A stretch of DNA of 64,000 nucleotides from Cherax quadricarinatus (GCF_038502225.1 NC_091346.1:9820793-9884792), one strand, 5' to 3'. Positions 45,770 through 59,049 are shown, counted from the first letter of the stretch. The notes: generated by a model not told the origin, from the sequence alone. Program-made: numbers and translations.

Positions 45770-46035
45770 CCACCACTATCACCACCGCCCTAGCACCACC
45801 ACCACCACCCTAGCACCACCACCACCACCGCCCTAGCATCACCACCACCACCACCACCGCCCTAGCACCACCACCACCATCGCCCTAGCACCACCACCAC
45901 CGCCCTAGCATCACCACCACCACCGCCCTAGCACCACCACCACCGCCCTAGCAGCACCACCACCACCGCCCTAGCACCATCGATAACGTCATTGTCACCA
46001 TCATCAAACCATCGCCATCACTACTATAGGGATTT
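45770..46035 (+). repeat. CCACCA/GCCCTAGCA low-complexity repeat
   Basis: Irregular units of ACCACCACCGCCCTAGC with variable numbers of CCA triplets, about 10 copies, leading into the 53-bp array. Confidence 0.92.
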
Positions 46036-49010
46036 TGTGGAAGCTACCCTTACCACCACCAGCACCACTTACAACCCACCATTACAACTATCACCACCAT
46101 TTTGACTACCATCACTACCACACCATTACAACTATCACCACCATTATGACTACCATCACTTCCACTATAACTATCACCACCATTCTGACTACCATCAGTA
46201 CCACTTACAACCCACCATTAAAACTATCACCACCATTATGACTACCATCACTTCCACTATAACTATCACCACCATTATGACTACCATCAGTACCACTTAC
46301 AACCCACTATTACAACTATCACCACCATTATGACTACCATCACTACCACTTACAACCCACCATTAAAACTATCACCACCATTATGGCTACCATCACTTCC
46401 ACTATAACTATCACCACCATTCTGACTACCATCAGTACCACTTACAACCCACCATTACAACTATCATCACCAACATGACTATCATCACCACCACTTGCAA
46501 CTCACCATTACAACTATCACCACCAACATAACTACCATCACCACCACTTAAACTCACAATTACAACTATCACCACCAACATAACTACCATCACCACCACT
46601 TACACTCACATTACAACATAACTACCATCACCACCACTTACAACTCACCATTACAACTATCACCACCAACATAACTACTCACCACCACTTACAACTCACA
46701 TTACACTATCACCACCACATGACTACTCACCATACAACTCACCATTACAAATATCACCACCAACATGACTACCATCACCACCACTTACAACTCACCATTA
46801 CAACTATCACCACCAACATATCTACCATCACCACCACTTACAACTCACCATTACACTATCACCACCAACAACTACCATCACCACCATCACCACCAACATG
46901 ACTACCATCACCACCACCACTTACAACTCACCACTTACAACTCACCATTACAACTATCACCACCAACATAACTACCATCACCACCTCACCACTATTCACC
47001 ACCACTTACAACTCACTATCACCACCAACATACAACTATACCATCTACCACCACTTACAACTCACCATTACAACTATCACCACCAACATAACCACCATCA
47101 CCACCACTTACAACTCACCATTACAACTATCACCACCAACACTACCATCACCACCACTTACAACTCACCATTATCACCACCAACATAACTACCATCACCA
47201 CCACTTACAACTCACCATTACAACTATCACCACCAACATAACTACCATCACCACCACTTACAACTCACCATTACAACTATCACCACCAGCATGACTACCA
47301 TCACCACCACTTACAACTCACCATTACAACTATCACCACCAACATAACTACCATCACCACCACTTACAACTCACCATTACAACTATCACCACCAACATAA
47401 CTACCATCACCACCACTTACAACTCACCATTACAACTATCATCACCAACATAACTACCATCACCACCACTTACAACTCACCATTACAACTATCACCACCA
47501 ACATAACTACCATCACCACCACTTACAACTCACCATTACAACTATCACCACCAACATAACTACCATCACCACCACTTACAACTCACCATTACAACTATCA
47601 CCACCAACATAACTACCATCACCACCACTTACAACTCACCATTACAACTATCACCACCAACATAACTACCATCACCACCACTTACAACTCACCATTACAA
47701 CTATCACCACCAACATAACTACCATCACCACCACTTACAACTCACCATTACAACTATCACCACCAACATAACTACCATCACCACCACTTACAACTCACCA
47801 TTACAACTATCACCACCAACATAACTACCATCACCACCACTTACAACTCACCATTACAACTATCACCACCAACATAACTACCATCACCACCACTTACAAC
47901 TCACCATTACAACTATCACCACCAACATAACTACCATCACCACCACTTACAACTCACCATTACAACTATCACCACCAACATGACTACCATCACCACCACT
48001 TACAACTCACCATTACAACTATCACCACCAACATGACTACCATCACCACCACTTACAACTCACCATTACAACTATCACCACCAGCATGACTACCATCACC
48101 ACCACTTACAACTCACCATTACAACTATCACCACCAACATGACTACCATCACCACCACTTACAACTCACCATTACAACTATCACCACCAACATAACTACC
48201 ATCACCACCACTTACAACTCACCATTACAATTATCACCACCAACATAACTACCATCACCACCACTTACAACTCACCATTACAACTATCACCACCAGCATG
48301 ACTATCATCACCACCACTTACAACTCACCATTACAACTATCACCACCAACATACAACTACCATAACTACCATCACCACCACTTACAACTCACCATTACAA
48401 CTATCACCACCATGACATAACTACCATCACCACCACTTACAACTCACCATTACAACTATCACCACCAACATAACTACCATCACCACCACTTACAACTCAC
48501 CATTACAACTATCACCACCAACATAACTACCATCACCACCACTTACAACTCACCATTACAACTATCACCACCAACATAACTACCATCACCACCACTTACA
48601 ACTCACCATTACAACTATCACCACCAACATAACTACCATCACCACCACTTACAACTCACCATTACAACTATCACCACCAACATAACTACCATCACCACCA
48701 CTTACAACTCACCATTACAACTATCACCACCAACATAACTACCATCACCACCACTTACAACTCACCATTACAACTATCACCACCAACATAACTACCATCA
48801 CCACTTACAACTCACCATTACAACTATCACCACCAACATAACTACCATCACCACCACTTACAACTCACCATTACAACTATCACCACCAACATAACTACCA
48901 TCACCACCACTTACAACTCACCATTACAACCATCACCACCAACATAACTACCATCACCACCACTTACAACTCACCATTACAACCACCATCATAACTTTCA
49001 GAACCAACAT
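46036..49010 (+). repeat. 53-bp minisatellite (about 55 copies), nearly G-free on + strand
   Basis: The unit ACCATCACCACCACTTACAA continues CTCACCATTACAACTATCAC and CACCAACATAACT with a 53-bp period. It is very uniform at 47190-48950. The first part (46036-46640) has diverged units with TTATGACTACCATCACTTCC, and several units carry small deletions. The consensus contains no G. Stops are frequent, so it is non-coding. Confidence 0.97.
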
Positions 49011-50492
49011 CTATATATTAGCACCAATAAATCGCTTCATCTTCACACAAATAATTCTCTAATTTTCTTTTTGATATTTGTATAGTAAATTTTTTAACAA
49101 ATTAAATAAAATACTCTAAAACTGGCATATTGGGATAAATCCCAAATTCAATTAAAAAATATTTTCAATTTGGACACACTAACGCTTCATAGTTTGAAGG
49201 CGATCAGAAAAGGCATTCTAAATGTGTTATATGGTAATTGAAAAAAGTCACTGAATTATTTTTTAAGTTTATTTCCAAAATTCACGAGCTTCCCAGCAAC
49301 TGTGACCCCGATTGTCATGCCCAAAATTACCTTAAGTAATTCTGGGCCTGGAATAGGTTTGTATGTGGCTTCCTGGAAGCATTGCCTTTACCGGGTGTTT
49401 CCCTGGAAAGATGTTGGCTTCCTCACCTTCAGGGAGGGGCGAGCCTTTTTTCAGTTCCAGGAAATTAAAGCCGAAAAATTATGAAAAAAAAAAAATTCTT
49501 ACTGAAAAACAGTACAAAATTCTGGCAACATTTTGATGTAATTTACTTATTTCTATCATATTTCTAAGAATATTTTTCATTAAATGTATTTTTTTTTTTT
49601 TTTGCTGCTGCTGCTGTCAGCAAAAATGCATGTTGGCAATTAGTTCTTTTTCCTTCCAAAAATTACGATTTTTATGACTGTTTCATTGTAAATACTGTGC
49701 TGGCTGGTGTGTGGAGTGCAGTGAGTCCCTCAGCAGTGGCAGCTGTCAACAAGTAAGGACGGGTGGAACGTGGCGCGACGTAACCGTAGAGTTTCACACA
49801 AACCAAAATCAATAATACATCAGAAATAAGTTGACATTATAAAACCTCTCCTGCGATAAATATTAATAGGATTGTCGTGATTTTTGCAGAAGTTATTGAG
49901 AAATGATGGTTCTACAAACACCCAGGGTGGATTTGTGATACTGTTCACAGCTTTGTTTTCAATGATTTTTTTTTTGTAAAAAAAAAAAAAAATAACTTGA
50001 ACATTTTTTTATGGAACCTGCTGACATTATCGCTAAACTGTCGTGGGTCAATAATAATCTGGTCTTTATCTTTCATTTGATGTCAACTAAAGCATTGTAC
50101 ATCTTCCCAATTCAGTAGAAAAAGGAAAGTCCTAGGAACCATAAAACTGTGCAAAATTTATTTTTTTCTATCTAACTTGAAGGCTAACAGTCAAAACAAA
50201 CACAGCCTATATGTTTTTTTTTGTGCTGCTTAATCCACTGCCACAATCCCATTGAAATCTGATGAAAAAAAAAATGGGGGTTCTGCTCGCCCCTCCCTTC
50301 AACTTCTTCATGACCAATTTGCTTTTCATTGATTGGATTGGATTTTACACTCATTGTTCAGTTTTTGGTATCATTAGTCTTCAGTGTTGAGCTTTTTAGG
50401 CTGATTGACATTACCAGTAATAATTTAAGTTAAAGCAACATAAATTTTTTTTTCATTGTACCATCAGTGACTTGCTTATTTTGTTTGGTCAG
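49011..50492. other. AT-rich region, possibly intronic
   Basis: AT-rich sequence with several homopolymer runs. It precedes a putative exon and ends with a polypyrimidine-like stretch and TTTGGTCAG, compatible with a 3' splice site. No other gene is recognised. Confidence 0.4.
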
Positions 50493-50620
50493 CTGCAAAA
50501 GACACCGTGATCGTGAAGCATACTGGAGTCTGGAAGATTCATTATGGAATTCAAGTCACTGACGTTGAAGGCAACACAGCCACTTTTGCTCCTCCTCTCT
50601 CAGGGTACTATGCTGCTGCG
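50493..50620 (+). CDS. Putative host-gene exon (128 bp), function unknown
   Basis: The segment follows TTATTTTGTTTGGTCAG, a plausible 3' splice site, and is followed by GTATGT, a good 5' splice site. It encodes AKDTVIVKHTGVWKIHYGI, then QVTDVEGNTATF and APPLSGYYAAA, after two bases that complete a codon begun in an earlier exon; it ends on a codon boundary. The composition is unlike the mobile elements around it and no repeat match was seen in the window. I do not recognise the family. No other exon of the same gene is evident here; flanking exons would lie outside or be hidden by repeats. It could also be a chance frame. Confidence 0.5.
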
Positions 50621-50784
50621 GTATGTTATATTCCAGCAACCTGTCAGTCTTACTTCATAGCCAATGATAATGGCCTTTTCATATCCAGAGTCAAAGTGAA
50701 TGCGAAGCCATATGCTTTCTTCTGCCCACACCATCTACGTCTCTGTTTATATTGCTTTTTAAATTTGTGAATGTTTTTTTATAT
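50621..50784. other. Unassigned, possibly intronic
   Basis: Sequence between the putative exon and a LINE tail. The frame stays open to 50770 but leaves the better-composed part after the GTATGT site. Confidence 0.35.
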
Positions 50785-50881
50785 AAGAACATAAAAAAGG
50801 AGGAACACTGCAGCAGGCCTGCTGGCCCATACTAGGCAAGTTCTTCACAAATCCATCCCACTAATAGAATATTTGCCCTCA
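50785..50881 (-). mobile_element. Extra LINE 3' tail next to the family C LINE
   Basis: About 97 bp beginning ATAAGAACATAAAAAAGGAG and containing AACACTGCAGCAGGCCTGCT repeat the start of the adjacent LINE tail at 50882. It is a second, related tail placed in tandem and the same orientation. Confidence 0.65.
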
Positions 50882-51178
50882 TAAGAACATAAGAAAGAAG
50901 GAACACTGAAACAGACCAACTGGTCTATGAAAAGCAGCTCCAGTTCTCCCTCTGGCTCAAGCCAATACCTTGACCTAGTAAGGCCAGACACGTCACTTAA
51001 GGGAGGAGCACTGCATCCGACCTAGTAGCACAAGCTAGTCAGGTCCAACTCACACCCACCCACACCCACTCATATATTTATCCAACCTATTTCTAAAACT
51101 ACACAACGTCTTAGCATCTAAGACAATACTCGGGAGTTTGTTCCACTCATCCACAACTCTATTACCAAACCAGTGCTT

Positions 51179-52913
51179 TCATATATCCTTCCTGAATCTG
51201 AATTTTTCCAATTTAAAGCCATTGCTGCGAGTCCTGTCTATGTTAGATATTTTTAGCACGCTATTTACATCCCCTTTATTTATTCCTGTTTTCCATTTAT
51301 ACACCTCAATCATATCCCCCCTAATTCTATGCCTTTCTAGAGAGTGCAGATTCAGGACACTCAGCCTATCCTCATGGGGAAGATTTCTGATACATGTGAT
51401 CAACTTTGTCATCCTCCTTTGTACGTTTTCCAAAGCATTTATATCCATTCTGAGCACCATAATCTAAATGAGGCCTAACCAAAGATATATAGAGCTGAAG
51501 AACAACCTGAGGACTTCTATTATTTATACTTCTTGCTATGAAGCCAAGGATTCTGTTAGCTTTATTGCGAACACTAATGCACTGTTGTCTTGGTTTTAGA
51601 TTGCTACTAACCAGAACTCCTAAATCTTTTTTGCAATCCATAATATTAAGATCTACATTATTTAGTTTATATGTGGCATGGGTTTCCTGTCCAACATTTA
51701 GAACTTTGCATTTGTCTATATTAAACTGCACCTGCCACTTCTCCGATCACTCCAACCACTCCATCCTGGAGTGCTCTAATGTCCTCAATGGAATGAACTG
51801 GACGGCCTATTTTGGCGTCATCAGCAAATTTAATTATGTCGCTATTTATTCACTCATCTAAGTCGTTTATGTAGATTGTGAACAACAACGGGTCCAACCC
51901 TGACCCCTGTGGAACACCGCTTGTGACGTGCCCCCATTCTGATTTCTCCCCATTTATGCAAACTCTCTGCTGCCTATTCGTCAACCATGCCTCAACCCAG
52001 GAAAAAATTTCTCCTCTTATTCCGTGTGCCTTACGTTTCCTCAATAACCTCTGATGTGGAACTCTATCGAAAGCCTTGCTGAAGTCCATATACACAATAT
52101 CATATTCAATACCATGATCTACCTCCTCAAATACCTTAGTGAAGTTCGTAAATTCATAAGACAGGAACGCCCCTTTGTAAAACCGTGTTGAGATTCATTA
52201 ATCAATTTATGGCATTCGAGATGGCTACGAATTGCTTCGGCAATTATTGATTCCATAAATTTTCCCACTATGGAGGTAAGGCTTATTAGTCTATAGTTCG
52301 AAGCTAAGGACCTGTCACCTGCCTTGTAAATAGGTATTACATTTGTCATTTTCCATTTATCATGCACTATGCTAGTTTGCAGTGATATGTTGAAAAGATT
52401 AGCCAAAGGTATGCTAAGTTCCTCTCTACATTCCTTTAACACCCTTGCAAACAGTTCATCAGGACCTGGGGATCGGTTAGGTTTTAATTTCTCTATTTGT
52501 CTGAGAACCATATCACTAGTTATCGCAATCGTACATAGTTTATCATCATCCTGTTCTACATAATCAATTATTTCTGGAATTTCGCTAGTATTTTCCTGGG
52601 TAAAAACTGAGAGGAAGTAAGCATAGAAAATTTCACACATATCCTTATCACTGTCAGTGATCTGACCTGAGTTACTCTTAAGTTGGCCAATCTTGTCCCT
52701 AATCTTACTTCTGTATACCTGAAAGAACCTTTTTGGGTTAGTCTTTGAATCCCTTGCGACCTTAGCCTCATAATCCCTTTTTGCTTTTCTTATTCGTTTT
52801 ATTTCTCTCTTTAATTGAACATATTGATTTCTTAACTGCCCATCCCCTCTTTTGATACGCCTATATATGCCTCTCTTTAGACCAATGAGATTTTTATTCA
52901 ATTGTTCATCCAT
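51179..52913 (-). pseudogene. Family C LINE reverse transcriptase
   Basis: Minus-strand frames give KRIRKAKRDYEAKVARDSK and SNSGQITDSD, then KLKPNRSPGPDELFARVLKE, VIPIYKAGDRSLASNYRLIS and HGFTKGRSC. After a frameshift come [31 protein letters not shown] and IKFADDAKIG (catalytic ADD at 51815-51826). The C-terminal part contains DLGVLVSSNLKP, LYISLVRPHLDYG and QRRMTKLI. This is the full LINE RT plus C-terminal region, broken by at least three frameshifts (near 52100, 51850 and 51400). Non-functional. Confidence 0.85.
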
Positions 52914-53084
52914 TTGGGATCATTTTTGTTAGCTAATTTCCCTACTCGGAACAAAAGTTGTCTGGGCAGCTAGAACTATACTCTGAAAAACGTCATATTG
53001 GCAACCAAGATCCCCTACCTGACCCATAGTCAGGACATCCCAATTTAGCCCACCCAGGTAATTTTTCAGTCCCATGAAGTCGGC

Positions 53085-53708
53085 CTAGCGAAAATCTGGG
53101 ACAGAGGTTTGATTGCACTTATTTGGGTAATTCCATGATATATTGAAACTAAGTGGTTTGTGATCACTTTCCCCAAGCTCATCATTAACCTCAAGATTAT
53201 TAATTAGTGATTCTTTGTCGGCAAGAACCAAGCCAAGTAGACTGTTTCCACTAGTTGGTTCTGTCACAAACTGTTTTAAAAAGCAATCCTGAACCGCATC
53301 AAGAAAGTCACTAGACTCAAGATTTCCTGTCATATTGTTCCATTCAATTTGTCTAAGGTTAAAATCTCCCATTATCACAACATTTTCATATCTAGATGCC
53401 TTATGAATTTCGTCCCATAACAGCTTACTGCACTCCCTATCAAGATTTGGGGGCCTATAAATCACACCCAAAATTAACTTCTCGCGACCCTCGAGAAACT
53501 GTAGCCAAACAGATTCTGTGTCCGATGTTTCTAATCTTATAAGTTGTCTAACACAACAATTTAAATTATCTCTGAAATACATTGCCACTTCACCACCCTT
53601 CCTGTTGACCCTATCTTGTATGTTGCATACAGAAGGGATTTCTCTATCTTTCAAGTTGAACCAGGTCTCTGTTATACCAATATCTATATTACCTACACTT
53701 GCAAGCAA
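53085..53708 (-). pseudogene. Family C LINE endonuclease
   Basis: A 207-codon minus-strand frame includes VGNIDIGITETWFN, SVWLQFLEGREKLILGVIYR, PPNLDREC, VVIMGDFNLRQIEWN (catalytic GDFN) and LGESDHKPLSFNI (SDH motif). These are the EEP endonuclease blocks of CR1-type LINEs. The frame is well preserved but continues into RT sequence only after interruption. It corresponds to the decayed domain at 12613-13182. Confidence 0.85.
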
Positions 53709-53944
53709 TCTTAGCTCATCTATCTTATTTTTTAGACTCCTACTATTTGTATATTAAGCCTTAAGGGAGCTAGTCACTCGTTGTCCTCTACTATCTCTCT
53801 GTTGATCAATTAATTTGCCTTTACTAGCAACTTTATTTTGAATATTGTCTTTTAAACATATCCCTGAGGCATCCTGGTTATATCTTCTGTTTTAACCCTA
53901 GTACTGCAGCCTGATTGTTTCTCACAAACACCCATACCTCTATA

Positions 53945-54110
53945 ATCTATCAGTTTAAATTCCTAGACAAGTCATCAATTACCCTCTCAATCGAATTGGC
54001 TAATGCAACCACTCCATCCCCAGAGAGATGAACCCCATCCCTTGCATACATATCATGTTTGCCATAGAATATGTTCCAGTTATCTTTATTTTACAAGAAT
54101 TTGTCAATAT
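53945..54110 (-). pseudogene. SGNH esterase C-terminal remnant of LINE ORF1
   Basis: The minus-strand translation gives DNWNIFYGKHD, MYARDGVHLSGDGV and VALANSIERVIDDLSRNLN followed by a stop. The DGVHL block carries the catalytic Asp/His of SGNH hydrolases. The upstream part is degraded. Confidence 0.7.
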
Positions 54111-54779
54111 TCCTTTCATTTGTTTTTCATAAGTAATTTTCACATCGGGAGAATCAGCTTCCTTGACTAGTGTCTACCGTGAAATGACTGGAAACTATAT
54201 CATCCACATCAATAGAGCAACTTGGAAACAAAGGTATCAGATGATCTCCAGTAATCGTACAATAAAAGAGGGCGAGTGTGATATTTGTCGTAACTTACTG
54301 TAGTCTTTTAGTGAGGTCATTACTGGTAATTATGTTAGGATTAATGTATAGCACTATGTGTGATTTTGAGGTTTACCATTATTACCCTGAACCTAGGAAA
54401 CTCTGATGATAATTATTCTTGTCTGAGCCTCTTGTGCGTAAACCTTTGCTTTGTCTATCCTTGGGGTTATAAAGCACAAAATGCATTCTTCCAAGAGAAG
54501 AAAAGTGGAAGTTACTGAATCAGGTGTGCAGATGTTGTCCTTCCTGTAAAGAAACAACTGTTTCAGTGGTAATGAGTTTGTTCAGCTGTTGTCTCCTCAT
54601 TCTCTATGGTACGTTATGCCTCTCTTCTTTGTTTCCGTACTTCGGAGTTCCTAAGAGACATCGTGTAGGTACTAACTTGGTTATTTATTTGGTAGTAATT
54701 TTTTATTTTTGAGTGTGGATTCTTATAATTTCTGGTTAAAAGTTGAGGAAGAGTTTGCGTGTCCAGGGAGCTGTAAACA
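54111..54779. other. Unassigned region
   Basis: Possibly the decayed N-terminal part of the LINE ORF1 on the minus strand, but no motif could be confirmed. Confidence 0.35.
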
Positions 54780-55411
54780 TCTATGTCATCCACATAAGAA
54801 GAACAGGAAAGGTTAGCTTGTGAATGGAAAAAGAAAGTAGAAAGGTTAGTTTTGGCACGAGAAAAATTAACTCGTGCGGAGGAAAAGAAATGAAAAGGTT
54901 AGCTCGTCAAGGTAGGAAAGAGCCAGAGGCTAATTAAAGAAAAGGAAATGTTTGAAAGAGAATGAAAAAAGGTGCCTGAGAAAATAACAAGAGAAGTAAC
55001 ATTCAGAAGAAGGGAACTGAAGAGGAAACAAAAGAGTTAGAACAACAAAGGCTAGAACTAGAAGTCATAAATTTTCAATGATCTAAGCCTAACTGTATGA
55101 CCCATGTGGGTTTAGCACTAAGCTATGATTATAATAAGCTAAGCATAATATTTAAGAGACTACTAGAGTAGCCTGTTTCCGAGACAGTCATAAGGAAGCC
55201 TCAAATTCCACCTGTCTCAGTGTCAGAAGGCATTACAGCACACTTAAGATTCGACAACACTGCTACGCAATGCAAAAAGTCTTCGGAACCTTCGCCAACC
55301 AGACTAGGGTTACTTTCATTAAATTCCGTTTTAAACCTTCATTTCGCTTTGCCTTTTGATGAAATAGCTGATTATAACCTCTTAAAGGAAGCAATTCTTC
55401 ATTCTTTCTAG
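54780..55411 (+). pseudogene. Gypsy-type gag-like relic (tentative)
   Basis: A charged, glutamate/lysine-rich stretch (54840-55070) in broken frames is followed by a frame ending DEIADYNLLKEAILHSF at 55411. This tail resembles the 'DY..LK.A.L' block of gag proteins in invertebrate Gypsy-like retrotransposons. No protease, RT or long terminal repeats were found nearby. Low confidence. Confidence 0.3.
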
Positions 55412-55644
55412 AAAACGCATCATAATATTGTTTCAGCATGCTAGAAATACCCCTTTTCCAAGACTATATACAGATTCTGACTAAACTTAACAAACTGACT
55501 TCCGGACTGAGATTGCCTCGGCTAACAACGGCTAAGATTCTTTAAGAGATTTCACTGGTAGTAATAACTTTCTTCTGTTAATCTAGATTTTCGATTTTTT
55601 ACTAAAGAAACAGAGTATGTATTCTGTTTCTGATAAATGACATG
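55412..55644. other. Unassigned region
   Basis: No gene recognised. An imperfect 12-bp hairpin lies at 55606-55631 next to the LINE 3' end. Confidence 0.35.
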
Positions 55645-55691
55645 ACCGACAAGGGTCATGCAGCACTGCAGGGCAGAAAATAGTGCCGGGT

Positions 55692-58600
55692 CTATAAACA
55701 GCTAGGTGGAGAGGGAATCAGAGGTGAGGGGAGAAAAGGGCTGTAAGGGACGCTAAGGATTGTGTGTGAAAGTTCGTACAGTAAAGCAGTTGGTGACAAA
55801 AAGTCAAAAAGTGATTGTAAGTCAAAAGGCAGGACCGTCTGCAAGAAGGAAAGATAAGGAAAGAGCGGTAGGGCGGCGGCTTCCGTGAAGGTAAATCCTG
55901 CGAGCTCACTAGTAAACTGGGCAATCCATAAGAACGTGAAGAACCAAAATAATGACCCAACAGATCTCACAGAGAGAAATAGGATGTCATTCCACGAGAT
56001 ATCCATGGGTAAGGCGAGTATGGCCGATGTGAAGATGGGAGAGCGCAGTCTCCTGAGTACGGCAACGGTGTTAAGAAGATTGCCACAAACCTGTAAAATA
56101 AATTGTAAAATAATAACTTGTAAAATAACCTTTAAAATAATCCCTGAATGGAATACCTCTACATGAAACCGGAAGATCATGCACCGCTGACCACGCAGCA
56201 GCATCCGCCTGTTCATTGCCCTGCACGTCAACGTGTCCAGGGACCCAACAGAAAACGTCGTCTTTGTTTTTGCTAGCCACACAGTGCAACCAGAGTTGAA
56301 TATGAAGGACTAATGGATGAGGGGAATCAAGTTGCTTAATGGCTTGTAAAGCACTGAACGAATCTGAAATGATCACAAACGTTGAAGGAGACATATATGT
56401 AATCCAGAGAAGCACTATGAGAATAGTGTACAAGTCGGCGGTAAAAATACTAGCCGAGTCTAATAAATGACCTTGGACAACATCGTCAGGGAACACCGCC
56501 GCGAACCCAACACAGTCAGAAGATTTAAAACGATCTGTATAAACAGCAGTGACATGAACATGCGACCGGAAGAGATCAAGAAAGAGTGCGAAAAGCAGTT
56601 GTAGGTAGGAGAGCTTTGGTGCACGGCAGTATGGAAGAAAGACACGAACCATCGGAACCTCCTAAGGGGGATGGGAAAGGCAAATGCTAAATGAACACAC
56701 AAGAAAGGTAAGTGAAGAGAAGACCAGAGTGAAGACGGAAAGAAAACATCGAACAAATGACGGGCATCTAGTAACGTCTGAGACCAACCTATATATAGAA
56801 GGAACACAAAGGGCATGAGTGTGGACAAAGTAACGAAGGCAATGAGCATCACGACGACAGTTAAGGAAGGAACATTCGTCTCAGCATAGAGGTTTTCATC
56901 AGGGGATGAGCGAAAGGCACCAAGGCATAAACGTAGACCCTGATGATGACGGGGATCTAACTTAGAAAGAGTTGTAGGAGGAGCAGCAGAATAGACCTGT
57001 CCCCATAATCCAACTTGGACAAGATTGGTGTGGAATACAAACGATTCGGCCGACCATGGCAAGCTGCCTTCAAAGAGGAAATGTGATGTTTCCGTGGCAA
57101 CCGGCGATCGAAGAGAAGGCAAAGAAACTTGATTATCACATTCTGGAATAAGTGAGCCGTGTAAATACACTGGAATGTCTGGGACAAGAGGACGTCTAGT
57201 GAAGGTAATGAAATGGTTTTTCTTACTAGAAAATTTAAATAAATTAGAAATACCCCAACGGGAAACTCTGTCAATCGCATCCTGAAGGGAGGCCAATATC
57301 AGATGGCAGTCAGAGCCTGCATAAGCTGTAGCGAAGTCATCCACATAAAGTGACGACCAAATATAAAATGGAAGAACTTAAGGTAGGTCATTTATAGACA
57401 AGAAAAAAGGGTAGTGCTAAGGACACAACCTTGTGGGACTCCCTCGGCCTGAACAAAATCTGAAGAAAGCGAGGCACCAACACGGATACTAAAATATCTT
57501 TCAGATACGAAAACAGCAAGGAAGGTTGGTAGATTACCGCTGAGGCCTGAGGAGTGGGCCTGGGGTAAGATGTTATACCTCCAGGTGGTGTCATATATCT
57601 TCTAGAGATAAAAAAAAATGACTGCTAGGATGGAGTGTTTATTAGCAAAGGTATTTCACACATACGTATCTAAGTGGAGCAAGGGGTCTAAAGTAGTGCC
57701 CGTTGTGAGAGGCATATTGGTGAGGAGAAACACTATTATGAGTCTCCAAATATCATGTCAGACGTCTATTCACCAATCGTTCCATCACATTGCAGACTAC
57801 ACTGGTCAGAGCAATGGGACGATAGTGAGAGGTATCAAGTCCGGTGATGCCTGGTTTGCGAATCGGTTGTACAATGGCAGATTTCCAATGTTGAGAAAGA
57901 ACCCCTCATGTCCAAATAACACTGAAAGATTCTAAAGGACTGTAAGGGCTGTACAAGGCAGATGCTGTAATTCGGATATGAATATTTTCAGGCCCAGCTG
58001 CCGATGACTGGCAAGCAGAAAGCGTGGACTCTAGCTTTAGGAGAGTGGAAGTTAATTGCTCCTTGGTAGACTTTGACTTGAGAAACGAGGGACAGAGGTG
58101 AAACCCTTGGGAGACACGGACAAGATAGTTCCCAGATTCCATGGCAACTTCAAGAGGTTCCGCAACACCAGCAACCCGCAAAACAGGAGCTGGGTCCAGA
58201 GCATACTTGCTACTCAGCTTCCGTACTATCTTCCAAACTGCACACATAGGGGAAGTCGAGCTAAAGATAGAAATGAAGTTTTGCCAACAAGTGCGTTAAG
58301 CATCGCGTATGATGAGGCAAGCGACTGCCCTTCCCCACTAAAATCCAAAAGACGATCTGAGGTCCGATTACATCGAAAACGGCCCCCACGCAACACGTTT
58401 GAAATGCAGTGCATGGGCACACACAGGAGACCACCAAGGCAGGCATGTCTGAAATTGCCTGCCTGAGGTATGTGGAATAGAACGTGATGCTGCAGTCAAA
58501 ACTAAGGTCGAAAACTGGTGCACCAGTTCATCAACAGAGGTCTGAAATTTTGCATAGAAGTTTGTTGGGACCATACAAACAAAGCCTGAAAAGTGCAGCT

Positions 58601-59042
58601 TGCATCTCTATAATTTGTATTTCTTCAATGCTCTCTAATGGTGAGTATTAAAATAACCTAACTACAAGATGGGCGGCGGCAGAGAAGAGATGAATGCAAT
58701 ATCCGAGATTCAGAATGCACCAGAAGGGGAGAGATATAGAGAGCAAACTGTATACCATCTGTGCAAATAAATACGGGCTGCAGTAAAATACAGCAGAGAA
58801 CGAACAAAGACCTGTTGATACGGTATACCAACGCGCACAAGAAGTGCGCTCCCATTAAATGATTCACTAGAAAAGGGATCACAAGAATGCAACAGTACAT
58901 AGCCCGAAACAGGACGGATAATAGCTGAACGAATTTTGGGCTCTTGTAACCGGACAAATACTGTGAAAAACTGGGAGAGCAACACCTGGAGCTCTCCCAG
59001 ATTACCCTTGATGCCACGAATATTCCATTGTAAATAAGTCAT
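55692..59042 (-). pseudogene. Decayed family B LINE ORF2
   Basis: Minus-strand blocks match the intact ORF2. The N-terminus is YLQWNIRGIKGNLGEL at 59040. RT blocks are around 58247-57300 (AVWKIVRKLSSKYALDPAP, SLYVDDFATAYAGSDC near 57345). RNase H remnants include VTAVYTDRFKSSDCVG, TADLYTILIVLL, ISDSFSALQAI and GNEQAD around 56600-56190. Compared with the intact copy, part of the endonuclease between about 58575 and 58700 is missing. At least six frame breaks are present. Confidence 0.85.
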
Positions 59043-59049
59043 TATTCAC

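Larger units (their letters stand above)
50882..54110 (-). mobile_element. Family C CR1-type LINE with esterase-type ORF1, decayed
   Basis: Read on the minus strand, the order is an SGNH esterase C-terminus (about 54110-53950), endonuclease (53708-53085), reverse transcriptase (52913-51179) and a 3' tail ending ...CTTATGTTCTTAT at 50882. Stops and frameshifts are moderate in number. The 5' part of ORF1 is not recognisable beyond 54110. Confidence 0.85.

Noticed and set aside
49695..49755. Small exon ending at a GTAAGG site
   Set aside because: A 5' splice-like GTAAGG follows GCTGTCAACAA, but no good upstream acceptor or convincing coding stretch was seen.
55606..55631. 12-bp imperfect hairpin near a LINE 3' end
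   Set aside because: Short with one mismatch; could be chance in AT-rich DNA.
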